Source: Hypoxylon rubiginosum
Lineage: Eukaryota > Ascomycota > Sordariomycetes > Xylariales > Hypoxylaceae
Assembly (NCBI GenBank): GCA_902806565.1
Contig: CADCXA010000025.1
Span: forward strand, 310,001-374,000
Direction of reading: 5' to 3'
Length of the DNA stretch: 64,000 nucleotides
Positions 20,315 to 31,258 of the stretch are shown here, piece by piece. How positions within the stretch are numbered: the first letter of the stretch is position 1; each line of letters opens with the position of its first letter. A program made the translations under genes and the position numbers. The notes under the pieces were generated by a model. The model saw nothing but the letters and a program-made list of their open reading frames with translations, was not told the origin of the DNA and did no database searches.

Positions 20315-21316
20315 CTAATTTGCCGCGACATGATGGTCCAGAACCTGACAACCCTCAACTCCATCATCCTGCCTGCGCTTTTCCCATGGCAGAAGGTTGA
20401 TGTTCTTGTTCTGGAACCGCTTGCCTCGCTTCGCGACATCGGGGTCGGGCATCATCAACTTCGCTCCGCAGCAATCCCAGTACGAAGCTCGAATCATGCA
20501 CATGAACTCGGCCATCCTCACGTTCCCCTCTGTAAGGAACTTCTCCTTCAACGGGACGCCTTTCTGGAACAGCTCGTCGTTCCAGCATCGGATGGCGCCT
20601 GCGAGTTTGTTCAGTTAGCTAGCTGTGGATGACGAGTTTCATAATACGAAAGCTTGCTTACCAGGATGGTGACGACACTCCCCGTGGTGTACCCAGGGCT
20701 CCGGCTCCTGAGGATAGTGGTAGCCGTATCTTTGGACCGCCGGCGGAGGGGGCTGGAAGCGAAATCTGTCGCCGCAGTGTTTGCACGTCTTGAAGACGGC
20801 CTCGAGATGCGCTGGCAAGTTGGCCAGAGCGGACTGCTTAGCGACAAATGCCCGGTAGTCTTTCGCAGCCGACGTCTTCCGGTGCTGGGCCGTTAGGATC
20901 AAGTCCCTCGTCACCAAGGTCTCAGACGCCTTAGCCCGGAGTAATCCTTTCTCCCTCGCGTCGTTCAAGATGTACTCCATGTGCTCGTAGAGATCCATCT
21001 TGTCGAAGTCGTGGGCGGCGAACTGGTAACAGCCCTTCGCGACTTGTAGCACCGTGTGAAGGGCGATATCCGCGTGGTTGGGGTGTTTGCGAGGAAAGAC
21101 GGCCAACTTCCGGAACTGTTCCTCTATCTCCAAGCTATCGCCGGCAGGAAGGTTGCCACCTTTCTTGGCACCGAGCGCATACTTCTTGAACACCAACTGC
21201 TGAAGGCGGCGATTCTTCTCGTTGCGCTGCTGGCGGTCGTTGGCAGGCTTCTTGGCCAGCTTCTTGGCCACTACTCGGACCTTGGGGACCTGCTTGGAAA
21301 CCTGCGAGTTCTCCAT
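20315..21316 (-). CDS. Cys/His-rich (CHORD-like) zinc-binding protein, two exons
   Basis: On the minus strand, exon 1 (21316-20662) and exon 2 (20598-20315) are joined by a 63-nt phase-1 intron to give 312 residues. The start is the ATG at 21316 (MENSQVSKQVPKVRVVAKKL), because the frame upstream has no other ATG. The N-terminal 70 residues are Lys/Arg-rich. The middle is helical (HTVLQVAKGCYQFAAHDFDK). The C-terminal part has a metal-site pattern: TCKHCGDRF, then GECRHHPGAIRCW across the splice site, then SYWDCCGAK. A Cys-His-Pro-Gly motif followed by W-x-C-C-G is reminiscent of CHORD zinc domains, but spacing differs, so membership is not certain. Function is unknown; protein-protein or nucleic-acid binding through zinc is likely. 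Confidence 0.75.
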
Positions 21317-22798
21317 CTTGATTCGGATTGAGTTGTATGGAAGTGAAGATGGGTTTGCGGGTGACAAGGTCTAGAGGCGGATGGTAGAGTGAATGTGAAG
21401 ATGAGGTCGAGAATCAGGTGTCGTGTGAAATGACAGTGGCTGCGAGTGGTCGTGCAAGATTGATCAAGAGAAGTCGGTCAAGAGGGGTTGATGTTCTGAT
21501 ACTTCGGATGAAAAGTAGCAGACAGGATGAGTAAAAAAAAGTTGAGAATGGGAAAAGGTGGTGGGCAGCTATGACTTATATAGAAAAATATTTGGCAGAC
21601 AGTGTGACTATCTGGCGAGGTGACTCAGGTTGACCGGCAGATAGCCCAGGTTACCTTAGGTAGATAGCTCGAGCTCCTATTGTATTCTGACCATTGTTCA
21701 TTGTTCCTGCGTCATGTGAATGGTCTGTGTGAATGGTCAATGCGAATGGTGGCATCTGTTATCTGCCACTAAAACCGAGCAACTGCTATTATTGGGCTAT
21801 TCAGAGTAAGATAGCAAGGTCGACGATGGTATATTTGTTTGCTTGGTCTACAGATAGGAAGCCACGCCTTATCATTGGACCTATTTGCCTGGGTACCTAG
21901 CAAACAAATATGATAACGTCCCTAAGGAAGATACCGTTGCCAAATGATACGTCGACTTGGTTTGAGGGAGTACCTTCATAAATAATTTTCCGCCAATTTT
22001 CAACCAACTAGAATACGACTCGCTATCACCGTCCCCAAACAAAGGAATTATCAACTCGAAAAGAAACGTTAATCAAGAGGCAATATACTGAGGAGTAGAC
22101 TCTATCGAAGCATTTGGTCTACTCCCAGTTCACCTAGTAGTAAGAGGACGAAGGTGGAAGATATAGGGGAAAATGCGGAGAGCCCACAATCAGTTGAAAT
22201 GGACGAAATGTACGAGCCTGATTCATCTATATCTCGAAGAATCCTCCTACCAGCCTAATAACCAGGGTGCAATCATTTATCATATATAACAGATAATGAA
22301 GACCTTCTGACAGGACTAATTCCATTATCACTATGAGTACAGAGGCCGTCGATCTGACTAACTGGGTAGGATTCACTGACTTAATACACGAGCACCAATG
22401 ATTATATGTTTGTATATAGTACACAATCTCGAGTCTATTTGGTATCTTCACGCCCCTAACCGTGTTTCTTATCCAACAAAGGAACGCTCATTTCCATGAC
22501 ACAAACCGCCAGGCGGGCAGAGAGCAAACTAGCAACGAATTTTAAACTAATGGTTCTGTCGCCGCCCATTAGCCTGTAAGCAACGAAATAGGTATGCTAT
22601 GCTTAACGATGAGATATGAAATTTTGTTATACACCTGCTCGGGCAATCATACACTCAATCGGCCAGCACCAAGAGAAGCAAGAGCTGGACACACCAAGCC
22701 ACCCACTCGAAGACGCTCCTGACGAACCAGTTCAGCCCGATGGCAAGCTCGACCGAGAGGAGGAGTGCTCTAACGACCAGCCCGACGGCGACGCCAAG
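21317..22798. other. Intergenic, divergent side of the CHORD-like gene and 3' side of vam7
   Basis: No gene is supported. A poly-A run (21532-21539) and three close copies of GTGAATGGT/GCGAATGGT (about 21716-21751) are visible. The plus-strand frame at 22616-23062 is antisense to vam7 and has no independent support. Confidence 0.5.
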
Positions 22799-23905
22799 TC
22801 ACGAGATCTTCTTGGTCCGGTTCTTGGCGACGTTGACCTTGCCGGTCAGGATGTCGGCCTGGGTGTTGACGTGGTCCAGCATCTCGGTCTGCTCCTCGAC
22901 CTCGCGGTGGATGGCCTCGGCCATCTCGCGCTGCCGGCGGATGATCTTGGCCAGCTCCTCCACGTCTTCGTCCTGCTCCTTCATCATCTGCCGCTGCAGC
23001 TGCACCACCCCCTGGTTGTCCAGCTCCCGCGTCCGCTCGCTCTCCGGCAGCGGCGCGCCTAGCACCCTGCCCCCTCCGCGCGCTCTGGCCGCCGGCCCGT
23101 TCCCGTTCCCGACCAGCGCCGCCTTGTCCGCCGCCGACGGCATGGCCTTCTGCGACGCCTTCATCGCCGCCGACACCGTCGTGCTCAGCTTCTCCAGGTC
23201 CTCCCTTTCGACCCGGGCCGCGGCGAGCAGGTCCTTCCGCCGCCGGATCTCGCCCTCGCCTAGCCTCTTCGCGTCCTGCATGGACCGCAATCCGTCTCCG
23301 AGGGTCGTCAGCAAGCCGCCGGCTTTCACCAGGGCTTTCTTGGCAGCCGAGCCGGCCTCGAGCGCGGTGGAATTGTCCGTCGCGCCGTCCCTCCTCGCTA
23401 GGCACCGGCGCGCCTCCTGGAAGTCCCTCTTCATCTCTCCGTGCAGGTCGAGCCACGTCCCCGGGTCTTGCGCGGCGGCGGCGTTCGCAGCGTCTCTGCT
23501 GGGTATACCGTAGCCAGCCCTCACGCTCGCAGCGCTATTGCCGGTACTGCTCATGCTGGGGAGGTTGAGGAAGGTGCGCCACGCGGGTGTGTCGCGCCAT
23601 CGTCGGTCGGGGGACTCTGCGATGGCTCTGAGGTAGGATTCGAGGCCTCGGCGGCGGTCTTCCGTTAATTCGGGGGATGAGACTGTCGACTTAAACCATG
23701 ATTTCCCCGGCAAAGGAGTAGGCGGTGGAGCGCCGACTAACGAAGTCAGGTTCTGGTGTAGCGTAGCGAAGTCGGAGTATCGCTTCTGTACGACAAACGT
23801 TCGTAGAGGCAAGCGTAGGGTGATGTTGTAGAGGGTATACGGCTTCGAATTATCAGCTGGATGAAGCGAAGTCGTTGGGATTGTGATCTCGGCGGGTGGC
23901 GCCAT
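22799..23905 (-). CDS. vam7: Vam7-type vacuolar Qc-SNARE with PX domain
   Basis: An intronless 368-residue frame starts at the ATG 23905-23903. Residues 1-120 form a PX domain, with FVVQKRYSDFATLHQNL (the RYSDF phosphoinositide-binding motif), PPPTPLPGKSWF and DRRRGLESYLRAI. A helical, charged middle region follows. The last 65 residues (REMAEAIHREVEEQTEMLDH and NTQADILTGKVNVAKNRTKK) are a SNARE coiled coil with a central glutamine in VEEQTEM. There is no transmembrane segment, as in yeast Vam7, which binds PI3P on the vacuole through its PX domain and enters the fusion SNARE complex with Vam3, Vti1 and Nyv1. The role in vacuole fusion is inferred from this architecture. Confidence 0.9.
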   Translation of the reverse strand: MAPPAEITIPTTSLHPADNSKPYTLYNITLRLPLRTFVVQKRYSDFATLHQNLTSLVGAPPPTPLPGKSWFKSTVSSPELTEDRRRGLESYLRAIAESPDRRWRDTPAWRTFLNLPSMSSTGNSAASVRAGYGIPSRDAANAAAAQDPGTWLDLHGEMKRDFQEARRCLARRDGATDNSTALEAGSAAKKALVKAGGLLTTLGDGLRSMQDAKRLGEGEIRRRKDLLAAARVEREDLEKLSTTVSAAMKASQKAMPSAADKAALVGNGNGPAARARGGGRVLGAPLPESERTRELDNQGVVQLQRQMMKEQDEDVEELAKIIRRQREMAEAIHREVEEQTEMLDHVNTQADILTGKVNVAKNRTKKIS

Positions 23906-26116
23906 ACCCCTGAACTTGAACCAATTCGTGCGATGTAAGAAATAATAATCGTTGATTAGGATATATACTGGTTATTAGGCTTGATTTGTGGTTTGGTATT
24001 GAGGTATGCTGTTATTAAAGTAACATATGTCCACCTCTCTACGGTTGTTGTTGATGAGAAGATGTTGAGGAGCTGGACGTAGGCAACGAACTTTGGAACT
24101 TTGGAGCTTTGGGTTACGAAGCACGAGACAGCCGCATGAGGCCGTTGGCGGGTGACGAAGTGGGGCCATTTGAAGATCCGAAAAGCGCATACCCCTGCGT
24201 CATTGGATTGCTTAAGTACATATTTAGGATAATGTAAGGTATATATTCAACTAGCCGCATCTCTGACGAGCACCGTCTTGAGCTGGGACAGCCCTAAATG
24301 ACATGTCTTGAATTTTGGCTCTTGCATTTCTTTTCTCATTCGGAATTTGAAATGATTCGAAGTTGATTGTTCGTTTTGTCAGTGTTATATATGTCTATCG
24401 CTCGTTGTAATTTCGACACTTTGTGCACAGCTATCCTCTCGCTAATGGGCATCTTGGGCAGATGCTCCATCATACAGAATTCAGGCGTAAAATTTCGAGA
24501 ATAAATATTGACCTTGACGCCCCCAGATATTATATCTGTCTTGGAAGGCTCATATGCAAAAATTTCGTAAAAAATCTTAAATATAGTTGAAATATCAAGT
24601 GTAGAATTTAAGCCGATCCAACGTCAAGTTCGAGTGTCGTTAGCCCGCAGTTAGATAGACCAAGGAGGTACCTAGCAGCCTAGGCAGCTAGGTAAGTAAA
24701 TCTGCAGCTATCCTTTCAGCTCCGGCTAAAAGTGGGACACCCGCCTCTCTGATGATCCCGACTTTCAGCTCGAAGTTAAGGTACTCGCGACATGTTGAGA
24801 AAAATGTAAGCCGGGACAATAGGTAGTAATCAGGGAACACATCCTCAACCAGGAGCAGCTTGCCAACCTGTCTGCTGGTTCATGCTTATATGACGACTCG
24901 GCCTTCGATCTCGCCTCACACGGCCCTAGCTCCTCAACACTTTACAAAGATCCAGAATAATACCGAGGGAAATGCTAGCAACAAAACAAAGGAGACATGA
25001 TGTCACAATGATTTAGTGATCTAGTATTGAGCTAAGATGTTCCCATGGCATCTTTGGCAATTCGGCTAGAATTGGTGGTTGCTTGTCTTCGGCTAGACGT
25101 CGTTAGACTAGAGATTCGAGCTCTGATCTACCGAGACAAGACAAGTGAGCTGAGACATGAATCAGTCAAAGTCCATCAGATAAGTCCCATATACCGAAGA
25201 CGTGGGCAGTTGTTTGTCTGACGGTCCATCATTAATCACCACTTGCGTGACAAGTCCGGGGTTCTTAGACAAAGAGATGCGTTTGCTGGATCAGAGTTTT
25301 CCGCGCGTGGTAATCTGCGGTAACGTTACCGTCTTCCTGACTCGCCAAGGCCCAATATCGTCAAATATTGACCCAATTACCAGGAGTAGAAGGCTTTCAG
25401 CTCAGCCAGCTGGGCGGGTACCCAAGTAAGAGCTGCGCAAAATCCACGTTTAACTTCGTAAAGTTCAACGGCACGAGGCTTTCCAGAGTATCGGAACGAT
25501 AACGTGCATAAGCGAGGATAAAAATAGGCCAATATCGGAACACGAAAGTCAGCGAATGCCGCATTTGCCGTCAGGCCGTCCATGTCTGCCCACTTTTACA
25601 TGCTAAAACTTCTGTCGCTGGCGAATAGGAGTCGAGAATACTCCAAGGACCCTTGAAAGAGGCCTGTAAGGGTCCATCACGGACTAGGCCAACAACAGTA
25701 AGGTCCGGCATTGGTACTCCATGTTTTTCCTCTTCTAGCCTCATGTTGCGCTGGGACTGGCTGGACTGGCTGCTAGATTCACAGCCCCCTCGCCGCAATA
25801 CGAGATCTTGGCGGTCCAACGAAGCCGGCGATATTCAGCCGACGTCACTCCTTTCCGCTTCCGTTTACTACACTCATCACCAGATCTTGATTTCTTACAC
25901 GAGATGAGCTACCTACAATGAAACCTAACAGTTTGTATAAATGTGAATGGCAGCCTCTCATCTAAGTAGAAATTTTATTAGAACATCCAACAATAGAATT
26001 CAAACATTCGCTTTATAATAAATCAACAACACTAATTCCAACATCAACTATATACTTACTATACCGGTATTATAATACCTAATCCACTATAATCCTTACT
26101 ACCGCCAATAATCATA
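23906..26116. other. Long intergenic region
   Basis: About 2.2 kb without a supported gene. Short frames at 25202-25907 on both strands have no recognisable features. A self-complementary AGCCTAGGCAGCTAGGT stretch occurs near 24678-24694. The last 150 bp before 26117 are AT-rich with CAACA repeats and look like a promoter and leader. Confidence 0.5.
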
Positions 26117-26751
26117 ATGCGCAACTTCATCTCAACCGTCGCCACCCTCCTGCCTCTGGCAGCTGCGGCACCGTTAGACCTCCAAACCCGCGACAGCAAT
26201 CCGGGTTGCCAAGCCGCCTCTTTCGGTGACTTCGAGTGGACCGTTGAGAACTTCGACTTCCACGCATCTTACATCTTCACGACGCCGGCCCACCAAAACT
26301 CGTGGGGCTACGTCAACTTCAACCTCACCAACCCGGCTCTCGAGTACCAGGCCATCTGCAGCGCCGCCAGCAATCAGCTAAGCGACTTCTTTTACGGCAC
26401 GATGCCCTACACGTGCACCGTCCCCGACGGCTCAACCACGAAGACCACGTTCGACTTCAGCCGTCCCAGCGGAGTCCTGAACGTCAACCAGACCTGGACC
26501 TGCAGCGACGAGGATCCGAAGTACCCGTAAGTGCCGAAAACCTCTTACAAAGCAAATCGAGCATGCCTGCTAACCCTTGTCTTAGTACTACCATTAATGC
26601 TTATGGAACTGTCGACCTGGATCTCGGGTGCACCGACGAGACGTGGACCAACCCCAACTGGACGCTCGGCCAGATCTACACGGCCCGGACGGTCACGTGT
26701 GCGCCGGTGACGATCCAGCTGAAGCCTTACGAGATGACGGCTGTCGCATAA
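26117..26751 (+). CDS. Small secreted cysteine-containing protein, AA1-like (Alt a 1 family), two exons
   Basis: Exon 1 (26117-26526) and exon 2 (26586-26751) flank a 59-nt intron with GTAAGT donor and TTAG acceptor; the product has 191 residues. A clear signal peptide (MRNFISTVATLLPLAAAAP) precedes a mature domain with six cysteines: NPGCQAA, YQAICSA, MPYTCTV, NQTWTCSD, DLDLGCTD and TVTCAPV. Alternating polar/hydrophobic strands such as WTVENFDFHASYIF and WGYVNFNLTNP suggest a beta-sandwich. This resembles the AA1-like/Alt a 1 domain of secreted ascomycete proteins, some of which affect plant hosts; that family call is moderate. It is clearly extracellular and could be effector-like. Confidence 0.78.
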
Positions 26752-27215
26752 GCATTTCTTGGGACCTTCGGCGCAAAGGTTTTGGTTCGAAAATGAAGCT
26801 GAGAAGATTGGCGCATAAAGCATAGCAAAAAGCACATATTAGGGCATGACCACATGACGTTACGATAATACACTTAGATACATACTGACAACATGTCACA
26901 CATACATAGATAAATGCAGTAATTATAATAAAAGCATAATTTGCGTACTACGAATGACGAGTCTCAAATCATGTCTTGGAATGATGAAACCATATAAGCT
27001 GTCTTAGAAATCGTAACACAAGATAAAAGACAAGCACACGACGAGGATTCGATCCAGACCCATTTCCCAATGTCTTTGTTCTATTATAGTTTCTTCAAAC
27101 AATGTATATTACGCAAATGAGTTTAGGGGTCGTTATTTCTTAAACAAGCTACTTGTTAGTATCATCTAACGAGATCTATCTCATAAAAAGGTAACTCAGG
27201 CCCACATCTAAAGAT
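26752..27215. other. Intergenic between convergent genes
   Basis: AT-rich, no gene seen; probably two 3' UTRs. Confidence 0.5.
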
Positions 27216-27938
27216 CTATCTGCGTCCATCAATAAGGCGAGCCCATCGTTCATGAATCATTCGTTCATGGTATCGTAAAAGGAGGGTAGTTATGATAAAC
27301 GACTCTGATTCGCCGTCCACTGGCTGGTCATGTCCATCATAATCAGCGTCATTTGGCTGATTAGAACGACCTCGGCCAGCCTGCGGCTGATGGTGTCCAC
27401 CACGGCCGTCGGCTGGTTGGTTATTCCCACCATTTCCGTTCGTCTTAGGCGATACAGACTTATCGATTGGACCGCTAGCACCCTGGTTGAAATCCACATC
27501 GTTAAAGTCCATCAGTACCGGAGGAACCCCGTTACGTGAGGCTATAGCACGGTATCGATCGTTACGCTGCTGGGCTTCTACGTGTGCATCATACGTATCT
27601 CCCGGGCCCCTATTGTCGCCCAGGTCAAACGTCGGCGCATACAGATGCGTAAGGACATCTTCTCCAATCCCGGGATACATCTCGGGATGCTCTCGATAAA
27701 GATACTCGGGGTTATATTCGTAAAGATGGTCTTGCAGGACCCTCGGTAGCCATGGGAAGGTCTCTAAGACAACATCAAACGGCATGTGGAGAACCTCTGG
27801 TGGAATTGGTACGGGAGGGACCCATGCCTCTTCAGGGCTCTGTGAACGATCGTCCCCGGGGTCGCTTGTTACACCATTGTATTCTACGGCCGAGTTGCTA
27901 GAGGCAGAGCCCTCCATCGAGTCAAGGTTGAACCGCAT
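27216..27938 (-). CDS. Uncharacterised acidic protein
   Basis: A single 240-residue frame starts at the ATG 27938-27936 (MRFNLDSMEGSASSNSAV); upstream in-frame codons lack another ATG. I do not recognise a family. Residues 1-45 are Ser/Asn/Asp-rich. Residues 45-110 look folded, with aromatic and proline residues (PFDVVLETFPWLPRVLQDHL, then YNPEYLYREHPEMYPG). Residues about 150-215 are a low-complexity Gly/Asn/Gln/His stretch with repeats such as NNQPADGRGGHHQPQ and RGRSNQPNDADYDGHDQP. The end is helical and basic (LLLRYHERMIHERWARL). The repeated NQP/HQP units suggest internal duplication. It could be lineage-specific; no function is proposed. Confidence 0.55.
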   Translation of the reverse strand: MRFNLDSMEGSASSNSAVEYNGVTSDPGDDRSQSPEEAWVPPVPIPPEVLHMPFDVVLETFPWLPRVLQDHLYEYNPEYLYREHPEMYPGIGEDVLTHLYAPTFDLGDNRGPGDTYDAHVEAQQRNDRYRAIASRNGVPPVLMDFNDVDFNQGASGPIDKSVSPKTNGNGGNNQPADGRGGHHQPQAGRGRSNQPNDADYDGHDQPVDGESESFIITTLLLRYHERMIHERWARLIDGRR

Positions 27939-28420
27939 GTTAGGCAACGGTATGAAATTATTTGATGATTTATATATATGATTTGTGTTGTTCTGAAGGT
28001 AATTGCTTCAGATCAGGTGTCTTGGGATTTAGACGAGGTGAGTTATCGGGAGGAGATGAGATGAGGTAGAACCAGATCGACGTAGACGACGGACTCGCTC
28101 GATATAAATATATTCAAATACAACATTCATCAGGCCTCTTGTTCCGCATCATACCTAAACATAAATCACAGCAATAAACACATACGATCTTACAAGTATG
28201 ATAACGTAAGGTCTGATGCTAACCTCCTGTATTGTGTTCAGACTTGAAAGTCATACTCGTATTTTACAAATAGCATTACTTACGTAGGCACCTCAGGCAG
28301 TTTATAAGTTGCATCTGATATTGTCTTGTTTTTGATCTGTCGTTTATTACTACTACTACGTTTTTCAAACATGGCGCAAGTTTCCTATAGGTTGTTTTCT
28401 TTCATAGGCCGGCTTTTGTA
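27939..28420. other. Intergenic, probable promoter of the 27.2-27.9 kb gene
   Basis: AT-rich with a TATATATA element at about 27970. No gene is seen. Confidence 0.45.
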
Positions 28421-28621
28421 TTACTGTTTCGTTCCCGAACTAGAACTAGAACTAGAGCTAGAGCCAGAGCCAGAGCCAGAGCCAGAGCTAGAACCAGAGC
28501 CAGAGCTAGAACTCGAACCCGATCCGCCAGATGTGGGTTTCGGGTCTGGCTGGCTCGATACGTTACACCAGCACCGGAAGAATTTCTTGCCACAGATTGA
28601 ACAAACCTCGTCGGCACCCAT
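28421..28621 (-). CDS. Possible small protein with Cys motif and Ser/Gly tail
   Basis: A 66-codon minus-strand frame starts at the ATG 28621-28619: MGADEVCSICGKKFFRCWC, then about 50 residues made almost only of Ser and Gly, ending SGTKQ. The four cysteines in CSIC...CWC could bind zinc. The tail is encoded by a hexanucleotide-type repeat (28437-28519) which is also open on the plus strand as Glu-Leu-Glu-Pro, so open frames here are partly forced by composition. The compact Cys motif right at the ATG is the main reason to keep it. Confidence 0.4.
   Translation of the reverse strand: MGADEVCSICGKKFFRCWCNVSSQPDPKPTSGGSGSSSSSGSGSSSGSGSGSGSSSSSSSSSGTKQ
28437..28519. repeat. Hexanucleotide-type tandem repeat (GAACTA/GAGCCA units)
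   Basis: Units of GAACTA, GAGCTA and GAGCCA follow one another for about 80 bp on the plus strand. The period of six keeps both strands open in frame: Ser/Gly on the minus strand, Glu-Leu/Glu-Pro on the plus strand. Confidence 0.9.
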
Positions 28622-30112
28622 TGTGAAGTCTGGAGTAAGTAATATTCTTTTCGATAAATAGCTTTATAATGGCGCTAGAGGAGTTCGCAATACTGATGGA
28701 AGCTGTTGGATGTGATTTAGGTAACTAGGGAGCAACTCGCACATATCAACCTCTTACCTAGGTATGCTATACTTATAATCAGCCCCAGAGTCAAGGACTA
28801 CATGAGTCAACCCATATGGGTAAAGATATTGTCGTGAATAAAGGACCAAGATGTACCTAAACCTTTGTTTGACTGCTATCATGTCAAGACATCAATAATG
28901 GGATTGTTTACTTAATTAAAAGACAATGTTCGTAGTAACCTGACAGCCTGAGTCTAAACCTTTTGTCAAAATGGGCAGAGATGCGTGAGGTACCTACCTA
29001 GGTAGATATATTGTTTCCGCAGCCAACCTGCCTAAAGTCAAGCATTTGAGATCACCACAGATTCCCCTCGCCTTAGCTTTTCGTATTAGCATGTATCTTA
29101 TAGTAGAACAGCAGGACGCGGTCCTCCGATATGCAACGCAAGAACGGATGCCGACAAGGCGGAAGGAAGCGACCCGGAGATTCTAAAAGAAAGAATCTGA
29201 GAAGCCAAACAAGGGATACTCGCAGAAACGTAACAGTTTGTAAAAGCTAAGTTGCCTCTGAATGCTGTTCGGAACGTACAATGAATGAATGAGTATCGAG
29301 TATTTGAGCCCCCTACCTCCTACCATGGCCCTATGAAAGCATGATTAAATAGACTTGATTTGTTTCTCGTACTTTAATCCTAAGTAACTATCTCTTACCT
29401 AGTAACCACAAGTTTGACATGTCCAGCAAACTCGAAATCCAACTTCTTAATTCGCGTTGCGCGTAAACCTAGCCCCTGTTTCAGTCCTGCATGCATTTTT
29501 CAAACCTAAGTCTCAAAAAGGGGTATCTACACTCTTGTCTACAATCAAATCGGGTCCGACAGCCTTTGCCATTATGGGAGGTGGTCGTCAGTCTCCCCCT
29601 AAATACTCCAATATCAGAAATAGCATCGTCTTAAATCTGTAGCTCTTGAAGGTACTTTTCCGTATTGTCACCAATCAGATACTACATCGGAAATATAAAG
29701 GAACTGTATCCCACATTATTTGCAATCCCGGTACATATGTTCCCCCTGCGTACCTGAACTACGACAAGGTTGGAAACCTCTAAAATTAAACGAGGTGGGT
29801 ATATGTATTTTTTTATATTTACTTATGGCCTTGCTCTTTATCCCGTGTTAAGGCATCGTCACCAAACGTATCAATCACCTACCTACCTCCTATCATACAT
29901 ACGCGATAGAGAACAAAGGCATCTTGAAAACAATACGAGTCACAAGTAAAGTTATTAACAAAGAGCATGTGAAGCTGAATAGTTGCATTTAATATTATTC
30001 GTTCTCTTCTGACTTCATTTTCACAGCTCCACGGGCCTACTTTACCTACTCAAGGTACTATTCAAACTTACATTCCCTTGATGTATCTGTCTTGTTAATC
30101 TTGCTATGTTGT
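28622..30112. other. Intergenic
   Basis: No supported gene. Two exact copies of the TACCTAGGTA palindrome occur at 28755-28764 and 28995-29004. T-rich tracts lie near 29810-29820. Confidence 0.5.
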
Positions 30113-31258
30113 CTAGATCTCCACAATGCAGCCAATTATCTCAGCGCCAGGAATCTCCGAAGCGGTCATCATCGCCGCCGGAGTCGGGTCTAGGACACCA
30201 GTTTCAGGGTCTCTCCTAAGCGCGAGTAAGCCGGAAACGCGATCCCAACTATGAACGAAGATGAAACGCTGTTCGGCATCTGCGCTGAGGTGGATATTGA
30301 ATGGTTTGATACCGATCGGCGTCGTGCCGACATAGTCGAGGTGGGCGAACCCTCCTTCCTCCCGGAAAGTGAAGTGCACGATGCAGTCCGTCCTGTCATC
30401 TGCTTCCATAGCGACGTAAACGTCACGCTGATTATTGGCGACCTTGACCGCGCTAGCGGCTGAGGCCGGCGGGAATACGCCATACGGGCCCTGCTTTTGG
30501 GTCCGAGTCAGGTGGATCTTGTCGTCGTCGTATCGGACCTCGAACAAAAAGATCTCTCTAGTGCGTTCTAGCACTACCACTAAGTAAGTCGTTTCATCGC
30601 TGGTAAGGAACGCGAAGTGGTTCTTTTCAAAGCCGAATAGGAGGATAACATTGGTGACCTCGTATCGGTCATCATTCGTGTCTAGGATCAAAATCCGGGT
30701 TTCATCCCGAGACGAGAAAACAAAAAAGCGACCGGTAGGATCAAGGATGGCTTGATCCGCGCTGTCACGCTGTGCGTTAGAAATACGCTTCAACAACCGC
30801 ATGCTTCCGTCAGCCGCTGAGGTGTCCCATACATCAATCACACCGCTTCTGTTGGGATACTCACCGCTTGGCCAGGTAGTTTCGACGATACGAGTCTTAT
30901 CGGCGTTGAATTCGAAGCCAAAGCCGTCTTTCAAACTTTTGACGCTGTAGACGATCGTAGGCTTGTCGAAGAATAGTTTCGTTAGGGAATCACTTACGGT
31001 AGCTCTAGCCGAACTTTGAGCGTCCGAATTGTTATCGGCCGAAAAGTCAGGACCGAGTCTGAACACATCGATGCGTTCAATTTCTTCGTTATTTACATAC
31101 AAGAGGTTCGGTTCCTTGAAGAGGATCGGGCCGGGCTTGAAGTCCTGTTGCTCGTAATGCCCGGTGATGATGAACCCAGTGCCGTTGAAGGTAAGAAGCG
31201 TGATGCGGTTTCGAGTACTGACGACAAGCTTTTTCATCACGGAACCTTGGCCAGCCAT
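30113..31258 (-). CDS. Lactonase-type seven-bladed beta-propeller protein
   Basis: An intronless frame of 381 residues starts at the ATG 31258-31256 (MAGQGSVMKKLVVSTRNRIT). Repeated blade-like strands alternate with turns: LLTFNGTGFIITGHYEQQDF, PNLLYVNNEEIERIDVFRL, DPTGRFFVFSSRDETRILIL, HFAFLTSDETTYLVVVLE, RDVYVAMEADDRTDCIV and EQRFIFVHSWDRVSGLLAL. The DPTGRFFVFSS and VSGLLALRRDPETGVLDP features are typical of the 6-phosphogluconolactonase/3-carboxymuconate-lactonizing propeller family in fungi. There is no signal peptide, so it is probably cytosolic. The substrate cannot be told from sequence; many fungal members are unassigned. Confidence 0.78.
   Translation of the reverse strand: MAGQGSVMKKLVVSTRNRITLLTFNGTGFIITGHYEQQDFKPGPILFKEPNLLYVNNEEIERIDVFRLGPDFSADNNSDAQSSARATVSDSLTKLFFDKPTIVYSVKSLKDGFGFEFNADKTRIVETTWPSGEYPNRSGVIDVWDTSAADGSMRLLKRISNAQRDSADQAILDPTGRFFVFSSRDETRILILDTNDDRYEVTNVILLFGFEKNHFAFLTSDETTYLVVVLERTREIFLFEVRYDDDKIHLTRTQKQGPYGVFPPASAASAVKVANNQRDVYVAMEADDRTDCIVHFTFREEGGFAHLDYVGTTPIGIKPFNIHLSADAEQRFIFVHSWDRVSGLLALRRDPETGVLDPTPAAMMTASEIPGAEIIGCIVEI

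Noticed and set aside
22770..23456. Second minus-strand 228-residue frame
   Set aside because: It overlaps vam7 in another frame. Its Arg/Gly/Ala composition is typical of a shifted frame, while the PX-SNARE frame is clearly coding.
22740..23513. Plus-strand 257-residue open frame
   Set aside because: It lies antisense to the vam7 coding sequence, is a Ser/Arg-rich shadow of GC-rich codons and has no domain.
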